Part shown: positions 7,138 through 15,079 of the stretch, in pieces
Layout of the letters: each line of letters opens with the position of its first letter
How positions within the stretch are numbered: position 1 is the stretch's first letter
Assembly: GCA_947462105.1 (NCBI GenBank)
Contig: CANHNJ010000004.1
Location: forward strand, 56,765 to 120,764
Reading direction: 5' to 3'
Length of the DNA: 64,000 nt
DNA from: Alphaproteobacteria bacterium
GTDB taxonomy: Bacteria > Pseudomonadota > Alphaproteobacteria > Micropepsales > Micropepsaceae
Position numbers and translations under genes: made by a program
The notes under the pieces: generated by a model
Seen by the model: only the letters and a program-made list of their open reading frames with translations
Databases searched by the model: none
What the model was told of the DNA's origin: nothing

Positions 7138-9294
7138 ATGTCGCCAGTATCCAGACGCGCCATGCTGTACGGGACCGCTGCCGGTTGCGCAGCCGTCATG
7201 ACCACCGACCTTGCCCTGGGCCAGAACCGCAGCGCCAGCGGCGGCGGCGCGCTCGCCAACGCCTATCCCGCGCCGCCGGCGCGCGGCGCCATCGCCGGTG
7301 ATACGCAGTGGACCGCCTTTGCCGGCGACGCCAAGTCCAACCGCTACTCGCCCCTCGACCAGATCAACGCCGCCAACTTCAACAATTTGCAGGTGGCATG
7401 GCGCGTCGATGGCGGCCGCTTCGGGCCGCGCGTCGAAACCAACTGGGAAAGCACGCCGCTGCTCATCAAGGGCAAGCTCTATGTCACGGCGGGCACGCGA
7501 CGCGATGTGATCTGCATCGATGCGGTCAGCGGCGAACTGCTGTGGATGCATCGCGAAGACGAGGGCGTGCGCGGCCAGAATGCGCCGCGCCAGCTTTCCG
7601 GACGCGGCGTCGCCTATTGGACGGACGGCAAGATCGAACGCATCATCTATGTGACGGCTGGCTATCGCCTGAAGTCGCTGGACATCGCCACCGGCGTTCC
7701 TGATCCCCGCTTCGGCAAGAACGGCGTGGTCGATCTCAAGCTCGAGAATGACCAGAATCTGGATGTCGATACCGCGCTGGTCGGCCTGCAGGCGACGCCC
7801 TTGGTCTCCAACGGCGTCATCGTGGTGGGCGCTGCCCATACCGGCGGCGGTCAGCCGCGCAATGTGGTGGAAAACGTCAAGGGCTATGTGCGGGGCTTCG
7901 ACGCCCGCACCGGCCGCCGTCTCTGGATCTTCCACACCATCCCGCTGAAGGGCGAGTTCGGCTATGATAGCTGGGTCGAGGCCGGGCAGGCCGAGAAGGC
8001 TGGCTATGGCGGGTCCTGGGCCAACATGTGCGCCGATGAAGAACTCGGCCTTGTCTATATGGGCATCGAACTGCCCGCCGGTGACTATGTCGGCGTCTAT
8101 CGCAAGGGCAATGCCCTGTTCGGCGAAAGCCTGGTGGCGCTGGACATCAAGACCGGCAAGCGCAAATGGCATTACCAGATGGTGCATCACGGCATTTGGG
8201 ACCATGACGTGCCTTGCTCGGCGATGATCGTGGACCTGCCGGTGAACGGGCGCACCGTCAAGGCGATCGCGCAGCCGACCAAGCAGGCCTTCCTCTATGT
8301 GCTGAACCGCGAGACCGGTGAGCCGATCTGGCCGATCCCGGAAGTGGCGGTGCCAGCGGGCGACGTGCCCGATGAATGGTACGCGCCGACCCAGCCGATC
8401 CCGTCCAGGCCACCCGCCTATGACCGCCAGAGCGTCAAGGACGAGGATCTGGTGGACTTCACGCCCGCCATCAAGGCGCGCGCGCTGGAGATCGCCAACC
8501 ATTATTCGCGCGGCGATGTCTTCACCCCGCCGATCTGGAGCAAGTATGACGGCAAGTGGGGCACGCTGACCCTGCCGGGCGCGCAGGGCGGTACCAACTG
8601 GCCGGGCGGCTGTTTCGATCCGGAAACCAAGATCGCCTACATCTATTCCAAGACCACGCCCTTCGTGAACGCGCTCATCCCCGTCGCCAATCCCGGCCCG
8701 ACCGCGCCTGCCTGGATCAGCGGCACGGCATCGCCGCCGGGTGCGGCGCCGGCGGGTCGCGGCGGCCGTGGTGGCGGTGGTGGCGACGGTGAAGATGCGC
8801 CCGCCCCTGCGGCTGGCGCGGCGGGTGGCGGTCTGACCGGGCCGCTGCGTCCGGGCCTGACCACGGTGGGCGGCCTGCCGATCGTGAAGCCGCCTTATGG
8901 CCGCATCAGCGCGCTGGATCTCAAGGACGGCACGATGGCCTGGCAGGTCGCGCATGGCGAAACGCCGGACAACATCAAGAACAACCCGCTGCTGAAGGGG
9001 CTCAACATCCCGCGCACCGGCCAGCAGGGCAATGTCGGCCCGCTGGTGACCAAATCGCTGGTGATCTGTGGCGATCCGCTGAACACCACGGAAGCCAATG
9101 GGCGCAACGGTGCGTGGCTGCGCGCCTATGACAAGACCAATGGCCGCGAAGTGGGCCAGATCTGGATGCCGTCGGGCCAGACCGGCACGCCCATGACCTA
9201 TGCCGTGGGCGGCTGGCAATACATCGTGCTCTGCATCGGCAACACCGCCGATCGGGGTTCGGAAATGGTGGCCTACCGCCTACGCAGCGTCTGA
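7138..9294 (+). CDS. Tat-type secreted PQQ-dependent dehydrogenase (paralogue B)
   Basis: 718 residues, closely similar to the preceding gene along its whole length (for example both contain DGTMAWQVAHGETPDNIKNN and WTDGKIERI). The start at 7138 has AGGGGGAA upstream, and a TATAAT hexamer lies at 7079-7084. The twin-Arg leader is VSRRAMLYGTAAG, with cleavage near LALGQ. The Gly/Arg-rich insertion is at about residues 540-566 but differs in sequence from that of paralogue A. The diverged signal peptide and loop against the conserved core suggest an older tandem duplication with possible change of substrate or acceptor. The role is inferred as periplasmic quinoprotein oxidation; the substrate is unknown. 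Confidence 0.87.
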   Translation: MSPVSRRAMLYGTAAGCAAVMTTDLALGQNRSASGGGALANAYPAPPARGAIAGDTQWTAFAGDAKSNRYSPLDQINAANFNNLQVAWRVDGGRFGPRVETNWESTPLLIKGKLYVTAGTRRDVICIDAVSGELLWMHREDEGVRGQNAPRQLSGRGVAYWTDGKIERIIYVTAGYRLKSLDIATGVPDPRFGKNGVVDLKLENDQNLDVDTALVGLQATPLVSNGVIVVGAAHTGGGQPRNVVENVKGYVRGFDARTGRRLWIFHTIPLKGEFGYDSWVEAGQAEKAGYGGSWANMCADEELGLVYMGIELPAGDYVGVYRKGNALFGESLVALDIKTGKRKWHYQMVHHGIWDHDVPCSAMIVDLPVNGRTVKAIAQPTKQAFLYVLNRETGEPIWPIPEVAVPAGDVPDEWYAPTQPIPSRPPAYDRQSVKDEDLVDFTPAIKARALEIANHYSRGDVFTPPIWSKYDGKWGTLTLPGAQGGTNWPGGCFDPETKIAYIYSKTTPFVNALIPVANPGPTAPAWISGTASPPGAAPAGRGGRGGGGGDGEDAPAPAAGAAGGGLTGPLRPGLTTVGGLPIVKPPYGRISALDLKDGTMAWQVAHGETPDNIKNNPLLKGLNIPRTGQQGNVGPLVTKSLVICGDPLNTTEANGRNGAWLRAYDKTNGREVGQIWMPSGQTGTPMTYAVGGWQYIVLCIGNTADRGSEMVAYRLRSV

Positions 9295-9345
9295 CACGAT
9301 TTCCTGTTCGTGGCAGATCGCCCATAGCGGCGCACGCTGAGCAAA

Positions 9346-9382
9346 GAAAAAAGGCCCGGAGTGATCCGGGCCTTTTCGTTTT
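9346..9382. terminator. bidirectional intrinsic terminator
   Basis: GGCCCGGA-GTGA-TCCGGGCC is a perfect 8-bp stem with a GTGA tetraloop, flanked by AAAAAA on one side and TTTTCGTTTT on the other. It sits between the convergent PQQ dehydrogenase B and peroxiredoxin genes. Confidence 0.9.
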
Positions 9383-9391
9383 GCGTCTTGG

Positions 9392-10048
9392 CTACTTCGG
9401 CTGCGGCGTGGTCCGCAAATACGGCTTGATTGTCTTGTAGCCGGGGAAAAGCGTGGCGGCGTCTTCATTGGAGACGGCGGCCGTGATGATGACGTCGCCG
9501 CCCTGTTTCCAGTCGGCGGGGGTCGCCACCTTGTGCTTGGCATTGAGCTGGATCGAGTCGATGACGCGGATAATCTCCGCGAAGTTGCGGCCGACCGTCA
9601 TGGGATAGACCAGGATCAGCTTGATGCGCTTGTCCGGTCCGATGATGAAGACGTTGCGCACGGTGGCGTTGTTGGCCGGGGTGCGGCCATCTGAAGTGCC
9701 TTCGGTGTCGGCGGGCAGCATGCCATAGAGCTTGGAGACGGCCAGGTCGGTGTCGCCGATCATGGGGAAGTTGGGACCAAGGCCCTGCGTCTCCGCGATG
9801 TCGGCGGCCCACTTGCCGTGGTTCTCGACCGGGTCAACGGAAAGGCCCAGTACCTTGACGCCGCGCGCGTCGAATTCCGGCTTCAGCTTCGACACCGCGC
9901 CCAGCTCGGTGGTGCAGACCGGGGTGAAATCCTTGGGGTGCGAAAAGAACAGCACGTAATTGTCGCCTGCCCATGCATGCAGGCTGATCCGGCCTTCGGT
10001 AGTGTCGGCGGTGAAATCGGGCGCGATGTCGTTGATGGCCAGGGTCAT
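9392..10048 (-). CDS. 1-Cys peroxiredoxin (Prx6 type)
   Basis: 218 residues. The peroxidatic motif is FTPVCTTE with Cys45, and this is the only cysteine in the protein, so it is a 1-Cys enzyme. The Prx6-type length and long C-terminal region (VATPADWKQGGDVIITAAVS) agree, as does HPKDFTPVC. Such enzymes reduce hydrogen peroxide and organic hydroperoxides in the cytoplasm, using an external thiol for recycling. It shares a terminator with the PQQ dehydrogenase and is divergent from the B12 uptake operon. No regulator site was recognised. Confidence 0.93.
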   Translation of the reverse strand: MTLAINDIAPDFTADTTEGRISLHAWAGDNYVLFFSHPKDFTPVCTTELGAVSKLKPEFDARGVKVLGLSVDPVENHGKWAADIAETQGLGPNFPMIGDTDLAVSKLYGMLPADTEGTSDGRTPANNATVRNVFIIGPDKRIKLILVYPMTVGRNFAEIIRVIDSIQLNAKHKVATPADWKQGGDVIITAAVSNEDAATLFPGYKTIKPYLRTTPQPK

Positions 10049-10154
10049 GACAGGTCTCCGGAATGGTGGCGGAGCCTAGCGCGGCTTTGCGGCGGCTGCC
10101 AACAACACAGCCTTGCGGCCGGGCAGCTTGACGGTGGCGGAGCGGGGCCCTAAG

Positions 10155-10300
10155 TCCGGAGCAGGTGCAAGGTGTAGGGAATAAGGTTCAAGACCTTAGC
10201 TGCCCCCGCAACTGTAACCGGCGAGCTTTCGTCCACATGCCACTGGGAAACTGGGAAGGCGGGCGAGGGCGGCGACCCGGAAGCCAGGAAACCTGCCTCG
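10155..10300 (+). promoter_or_regulatory. cobalamin riboswitch
   Basis: The conserved core is present in the right order: a GGTGC/GGTG start, the GCTGCCCCCGCAACTGTAA block (10199-10217), a CCACTGGG segment, GGGAAGGCG, and the B12 box AAGCCAGGAAACCTGCC (10281-10297). About 130 bases of GC-rich leader follow before btuB and probably hold the expression platform. Binding of adenosylcobalamin or related corrinoids would switch off the uptake operon downstream. Confidence 0.95.
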
Positions 10301-10431
10301 CGCCGTCGTCTTGTAACCTGCCGGGGTGCGCGGGGTGCAGCGGGGTAAACCGCAGCGGCGACAAAGCTGGGGCGCGCTGCGGGGACAACAAAGCCTCCCA
10401 CATCGTGGCGTCTCCGTATTTGGAGACTGCA

Positions 10432-12375
10432 ATGAAGAACCCTATTTTGGGTCGCGCGGCCTACGGAGTTGATAGCAACAGCGTATCAACGCTTCGCACT
10501 TTTCCGGGCCGTCGCATCCTTTACTCTACTACCGCGCTTGCCCTGTGCCTGGCCCCGTTGGCCGCATCGGCGCAGGAAATTTCCGTCGTCACCGCCACGC
10601 GCGTGGCGACGCCGCTCAACCAGGTGGCGGGCAGCATCACAGTGATCGGCCAGGACGAGATCGCGGCGCGTAAGTTGCGCTCGCTGTCCGATATTCTCGC
10701 CAGCGTGCCGGGCCTTAATGTCGTGCGCGTGGGCGGGCAGGGTGGCCAGACCTCGCTCTTCAGCCGTGGCACCAATTCCAACCATACCAAGATCCTGCTC
10801 GACGGCATCGACATCGCTGACACCTCGACGCCGTCGGGTGCCACCGACCTGGGCAAGTTCCTGGCGGGCGACATTGCGCGGGTCGAAGTACTGCGCGGGC
10901 CGCAATCGGGCCTGTATGGCAGCGATGCCATTGGCGGCGTCGTCAATATCATCACCCATGCGGGCGAGGGGCCGCTGACCCTGACCGGCATCGCCGAAGC
11001 GGGCAGCTTCGACACCTTCAACCAGTCAGCCTCGATCAGCGGTTCGGATGGCGCGTTCCGCTATCGCGCCACGGTGCAGCATGAACATGCGGGCGCCACG
11101 CCGGTGACGCCGCTGAACCTGTTGCCACCGGGCCAGGTGCGCAATCCCGACGTCTTCGACAACCTCACCGCCAGCACCAGGCTGGGCCTGGCGCTGGGTG
11201 ATGCCGTCGAGCTGGGCCTGACCGCCCGCTGGTCGCAGAGCCTGACCAAGGTAACCGGCGACGCTTTCAGCTTCGCGAGCTTTACCTTTGCGCCCGCGCC
11301 GGCGCAGACCCGCATCGCCGGGCAGAACTGGCAGACCCGCGCTTTTGCGCGCTGGGACCTGGGCTGGATCGACCAGACGCTCGGTTTCGCCTATGGCAGC
11401 AACCAGAGCCGCACCGCCGATCCCGACAACGGCCCGTTCGCCAGCTCCGGCGAACGCACCAAGCTGGACTGGCAGGGCAATATCACCATCGCCGCAGGCC
11501 ACACGCTGGTGCTGGGCGCGGAAACGGCGCGTGACGCCGTGCACCTGCCGGTCAGCGCCGGTTACACCACCAATGCCGGCTATGCCGAGATCAATTCGGA
11601 TTTCGGCAGCGGCATCACCGCCAGCGGCAGCGTCCGCTATGACGATAACAGCCAGTTCGGCGACAAGCTGACCTGGCGCATCGCGCCCAGCATCGCCATC
11701 GGCGACAGCGGCTGGCGCGTGAAGGGCAGCATCGGCACCGGCTTCAAGGAGCCGTCGCTGGACCAGCTCCATCATTCCTATCCGGCGTTCTTTTTCTTCG
11801 CCAATCCCAACCTGAAGCCCGAAACCAGCACCGGCTATGAAGTCGGCGTCGAAGGCGGGCTGTGGGATGTGACGGCGGGTGCGACCTGGTTCCACAACGA
11901 CATCCGGAACCTGATCGCCACCGATCCGGTGACCTTCTCCACCGTGGTCAATATCGGCCGGGCACGGACGCAGGGCGTCGAAACCTTTGTCGCCTGGAAG
12001 CCGCTGGACGAGGTTAGCTTGCGGGCCGACTACAGCTTCACCGAGGCGGTGGACAAGGCCACGAGCCGGGCGCTGATCCGCCGTCCGAACCACAAGGCCA
12101 GCCTGACGGGCGGCTGGCAGTTCCTGCCCGACGCCGATCTCAGCGCCACGCTGCTCTATGTCGGGCCCTGGTTCGACGGCAGCCGCGACTTCTCGACCCC
12201 GCGCCTGAAGGCCGACGGCTATGTTGCCGTCAACCTGGCGGCGCGCTGGCAGGTGACACAGATGTTCACCCTGTTCGCGCGGGGCGATAACCTGTTCGAT
12301 GAATCCTACCAGAACCCCGTCGGGTTCCTGGGCGCGGAGCGGGCCTTCTATGTCGGTGTTCAGGCGAAGCTTTAA
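10432..12375 (+). CDS. btuB: TonB-dependent outer-membrane receptor for vitamin B12
   Basis: 647 residues from the ATG at 10432, which has GGAG 9 bases upstream and follows the cobalamin riboswitch. After a long leader the signal peptide runs RRILYSTTALALCLAPLAAS-AQ. A TonB-box-like EISVVTATRV begins the mature protein, followed by the plug domain (ITVIGQDEIAARKLRSLSDI, RVEVLRGPQSGLYGSDAIGG) and a 22-strand-type barrel ending FYVGVQAKL with a C-terminal aromatic. It brings corrinoids into the periplasm using TonB energy. First gene of the operon with btuF, whose start overlaps its end by 26 bp. The riboswitch makes the B12 assignment firm. Confidence 0.93.
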   Translation: MKNPILGRAAYGVDSNSVSTLRTFPGRRILYSTTALALCLAPLAASAQEISVVTATRVATPLNQVAGSITVIGQDEIAARKLRSLSDILASVPGLNVVRVGGQGGQTSLFSRGTNSNHTKILLDGIDIADTSTPSGATDLGKFLAGDIARVEVLRGPQSGLYGSDAIGGVVNIITHAGEGPLTLTGIAEAGSFDTFNQSASISGSDGAFRYRATVQHEHAGATPVTPLNLLPPGQVRNPDVFDNLTASTRLGLALGDAVELGLTARWSQSLTKVTGDAFSFASFTFAPAPAQTRIAGQNWQTRAFARWDLGWIDQTLGFAYGSNQSRTADPDNGPFASSGERTKLDWQGNITIAAGHTLVLGAETARDAVHLPVSAGYTTNAGYAEINSDFGSGITASGSVRYDDNSQFGDKLTWRIAPSIAIGDSGWRVKGSIGTGFKEPSLDQLHHSYPAFFFFANPNLKPETSTGYEVGVEGGLWDVTAGATWFHNDIRNLIATDPVTFSTVVNIGRARTQGVETFVAWKPLDEVSLRADYSFTEAVDKATSRALIRRPNHKASLTGGWQFLPDADLSATLLYVGPWFDGSRDFSTPRLKADGYVAVNLAARWQVTQMFTLFARGDNLFDESYQNPVGFLGAERAFYVGVQAKL

Positions 12376-13162
12376 GGCGATTGTTGTGGCGGCGGCGGCT
12401 CTGCTTTGCGGGGCCGCCGCACCGCAACGCATAATGTCGCTCAACATCTGCACCGACCAGTTGTTGCTGGCGCTGGCGCCGGAAAAGCGCATCGCGTCTC
12501 TCACCTTCCTGGCGCGTGAGAAGCAGCCCTTGCGCTATTGGCCGCAGGCCGCGCGCATCCCCGTCAATTATGGTTCGGCGGAAGACGTGCTGGCCGTCAG
12601 GCCTGACCTGGTACTGACCGGGCCGTTCCAGCCGGCGCTGACACGGCAATTGCTGGAACGCAGCGGCGCGAAGATCGTGCAGGTGCCACTGGCCGAAAAT
12701 TTCGCGCAGATACGCAGCGTGACGCGCCAGGTCGCTTTCGCGCTGCATGCCGAGGCGCGCGGCGAGGTGCTGGTAGCGCAGATGGACGAGGATCTGCGCG
12801 CGCTGGCGAAGGCGCGGCCCGCCAGACCGATCCGCGTCGCCCAATGGGGCAATGGTGGTTATGTGCCGGGACAAAGCGGCCTGTTCGGTGCCATGCTGAC
12901 GGCGATGGGCGCACAGAGCATCACCGCCAATGATGGCTACTATGATGTGGAAGGCTTGCTCGCGGGCAACCCGGACGCGCTGATCTTCAGCGACGCCTAT
13001 GCCGGGATGCCCACCCTGCGCGCCGACCAGGATTCCCATCCGGCGCTGGCGCGGCGCTACCCACGCCTTTCCTATGCTTCCTTCTATGGCTGCGGCGTGC
13101 CGCAGGTGGCGGGCGCGGCGCGCAAGCTGCAGGCCGATCTGCGGCAGGCGGTGCGGCCATGA
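12350..13162 (+). CDS. btuF: periplasmic cobalamin-binding protein of an ABC importer
   Basis: 270 residues. The start at 12350 (MSVFRRSFKAIVV) overlaps the end of btuB. A hydrophobic signal sequence ends near GAAAP, after which the fold of the FecB/BtuF family begins (QRIMSLNICTDQLLLALAPE; DVLAVRPDLVLTG). These class III binding proteins have two lobes joined by one helix and deliver corrinoid to BtuCD. It overlaps btuC by 4 bp (ATGA), showing translational coupling. A heme- or siderophore-binding role is excluded mainly by the riboswitch and operon position, not by residues I could see. Confidence 0.88.
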   Translation: MSVFRRSFKAIVVAAAALLCGAAAPQRIMSLNICTDQLLLALAPEKRIASLTFLAREKQPLRYWPQAARIPVNYGSAEDVLAVRPDLVLTGPFQPALTRQLLERSGAKIVQVPLAENFAQIRSVTRQVAFALHAEARGEVLVAQMDEDLRALAKARPARPIRVAQWGNGGYVPGQSGLFGAMLTAMGAQSITANDGYYDVEGLLAGNPDALIFSDAYAGMPTLRADQDSHPALARRYPRLSYASFYGCGVPQVAGAARKLQADLRQAVRP

Positions 13163-14133
13163 GGGCGCTGACCGTCTTGCTCGTTGTGCTGTGCGTCCTG
13201 GCCTTCGCCGCCTCGCTGCTGGCGGGGCGGGTGTGGCTGGCGCCCGAAGCGCTGCTCGATATCGTCCATCATCCCGACAGCATGGCGGCGATCATCGTGC
13301 GCGAGATCCGGCTGCCGCGCAGCGTGCTGGCGCTGGTGACGGGCGGGGTGCTGGGGCTGGCGGGTGCGGCTTGCCAAGGCTTCACCCGCAATCCGCTGGC
13401 CGAACCGGGCCTGCTGGGCGTTTCCAGCGGCGCGGCGCTGGGCGCGGTGATCGCGATCTATTTCGGCGTGACTTTGATTTCGCCCGCCGCTGGGCCGCTG
13501 CTGGGCATGGTCGGTGGGCTCTGCGCCTGCGCACTGACCTTTGCGCTGGGTCGCGGCAGCACCGTCTCGCTGGTGCTGGCAGGGGCGGCGGTTTCCAGCC
13601 TGACGGCGGCGGGAATCGCGCTGGCGCTGAACTTCGCGCCCAATCCCTATGCCGCCTACGAGATCATGACCTGGCTGCTGGGCAGCCTCGCGGACAAGAG
13701 CTGGAGCCAGGTCGCGCTGATCCTGCCCTTCGTCGCCATTGGCGCGGGCCTGCTGGCGCTGACGGGCAGGGGGCTGGATGCGCTGTCGCTGGGCGAGGCG
13801 CAGGCGCAAAGCCTGGGTATCAACCTCACCCGGCTGACGGCGCTGGTGGTGGCGGGCACGGCGCTGTCGGTGGGCGCGGTGACGTCTGTTACTGGCGCCA
13901 TCGGCTTTATCGGCCTGGTGGCGCCGCATCTGGTGCGGCCCTTTGTGGATTATTCCCCGCGCCGGGTGCTGCTGCCGGCGGCACTGACCGGCGCGGTGCT
14001 GCTGCTCTGTGCCGACATCGCCGCGCGTCTGGTGCATACCAATCCCGAACTGCGGCTGGGCGTCTTCACCAGCCTGCTGGGCACGCCGTTCTTCTTCTGG
14101 CTGGTGGTGCGCATCCGCAAGGTGGCCCCATGA
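13159..14133 (+). CDS. btuC: FecCD-type permease of the B12 ABC importer
   Basis: 324 residues with about ten membrane helices. FecCD-family landmarks are visible: REIRLPRSVLALVTGGVLGL near residue 50, ACQGFTRNPLAEPGLLGVSS, the cytoplasmic coupling stretch LGEAQAQSLGINL, and GAIGFIGLVAPHLVRPFV. Works with BtuD in the inner membrane to import corrinoid from BtuF. It overlaps its neighbours by 4 bp at each end (ATGA junctions), so the four genes are translated as one unit. Confidence 0.92.
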   Translation: MRALTVLLVVLCVLAFAASLLAGRVWLAPEALLDIVHHPDSMAAIIVREIRLPRSVLALVTGGVLGLAGAACQGFTRNPLAEPGLLGVSSGAALGAVIAIYFGVTLISPAAGPLLGMVGGLCACALTFALGRGSTVSLVLAGAAVSSLTAAGIALALNFAPNPYAAYEIMTWLLGSLADKSWSQVALILPFVAIGAGLLALTGRGLDALSLGEAQAQSLGINLTRLTALVVAGTALSVGAVTSVTGAIGFIGLVAPHLVRPFVDYSPRRVLLPAALTGAVLLLCADIAARLVHTNPELRLGVFTSLLGTPFFFWLVVRIRKVAP

Positions 14134-14900
14134 CCATCCTGTCGGCGCAGAATGTGACGGTGCGCAAAGGCGGCCGCGTGGTGCTGCAGGATGTCTCGTG
14201 CCAGTTGCATGCGGGCGAGTTCGTGGCCGTGATCGGGCCCAACGGGGCTGGCAAGTCGACGCTGCTGTCGGTGCTGGCGGGATTGCTGAAGCCGGATGAC
14301 GGTTCGGTGATGCTGGATGCCCATGCGCTGGCGTCGCGTCCCGCCGCAGAACTGGCGCGCCGCCGCGCCTACCTGCCGCAGAATCCCCGGGTGGAATGGC
14401 CGTTGCCGGTGAAGCGGCTGGTGGCGCTGGGGCTGACGCCGCATCTGCCGGCGGTGGGGCCGCTGCCGGAACAACTGGTTCCCGCCATCGCGCGGGCGCT
14501 GGAGGCCTGTGACCTGGTGCCTCAGCGCGATCAGCCCGCCACCACCCTGTCGGGCGGCGAACTGACCCGCGCCATGTTGGCGCGCGCCATCGTCGGTGAC
14601 CCCAAAATGTTGATTGTGGACGAGCCGATCACCGGCCTGGATCCCATGCATGCGATGACGGCGATGCGTTTGCTGTCGGACGAGGCGAAGCGTGGAAAGC
14701 TTGTGGTTGCGAGCCTGCATGATCTGACGCTGGCGGCGCGGCATGCCACGCGCATCCTTGCGCTTGTGGATGGGCGGCTGATTTCGGACGCCAATTCACT
14801 CACAGAGGAACTTATCCACAAGGCCTTTGGTGTGCGCTCTCACCTGAGTGGCAAGGGGGATTCGCTGGCGTTAACACTCTTGTCCCCAAGCGAAAAATGA
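14130..14900 (+). CDS. btuD: ATP-binding protein of the B12 ABC importer
   Basis: 256 residues. Walker A is GPNGAGKST (residues 36-44), the ABC signature LSGGE (140-144), Walker B MLIVDEP (160-166), and the switch His is 197 in ASLHDLT. This is the FecE/BtuD layout. It powers BtuC. The start at 14130 overlaps the btuC stop. Near its end the coding sequence contains a perfect DnaA-box sequence (14812-14820), probably by chance. It is the last gene of the riboswitch-controlled operon; no clear terminator follows before the nrd promoter region. Confidence 0.93.
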   Translation: MTILSAQNVTVRKGGRVVLQDVSCQLHAGEFVAVIGPNGAGKSTLLSVLAGLLKPDDGSVMLDAHALASRPAAELARRRAYLPQNPRVEWPLPVKRLVALGLTPHLPAVGPLPEQLVPAIARALEACDLVPQRDQPATTLSGGELTRAMLARAIVGDPKMLIVDEPITGLDPMHAMTAMRLLSDEAKRGKLVVASLHDLTLAARHATRILALVDGRLISDANSLTEELIHKAFGVRSHLSGKGDSLALTLLSPSEK

Positions 14901-14907
14901 CGCTGTT

Positions 14908-15079
14908 GACGAAAAAAGTCGGCTTGACGCAACCCGCAAATCGCTACCAGATGTAGACCTGATAGTTACGGTCAGTGTCACATTTAGGGGCTAGCAGAGA
15001 CCCTCGGTGAGTCCCCGTTTGTGGGCTCGGCCGGAGCCTTTTTGCCCCTTTCAGGTACGGATTTCGGGGGCAATTTCGC
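14908..15079 (+). promoter_or_regulatory. nrdA promoter and structured leader
   Basis: TTGACG at 14924-14929 may be a -35 element. CTAC-N5-GTAG (14944-14956) is palindromic and loosely resembles an NrdR box, but the match is not strong. Further on, GGGGCT (about 14987-14992) can pair with AGTCCCC (15010-15016), and GGCTC-GGCCG-GAGCC (15024-15038) followed by TTTTT is terminator-like, 35 bases before the nrdA start. The arrangement suggests transcriptional control of nrdA, possibly attenuation; this is inference. Confidence 0.35.

Noticed and set aside
7135..9219. 694-codon minus-strand frame across PQQ dehydrogenase B
   Set aside because: Antisense shadow of the dehydrogenase; similar to the shadow under paralogue A only because the two sense genes are alike.
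12999..14900. 633-codon frame apparently fusing B12-uptake genes
   Set aside because: Only its last 256 codons (btuD) are coding; the earlier part is out of frame with btuF and btuC.
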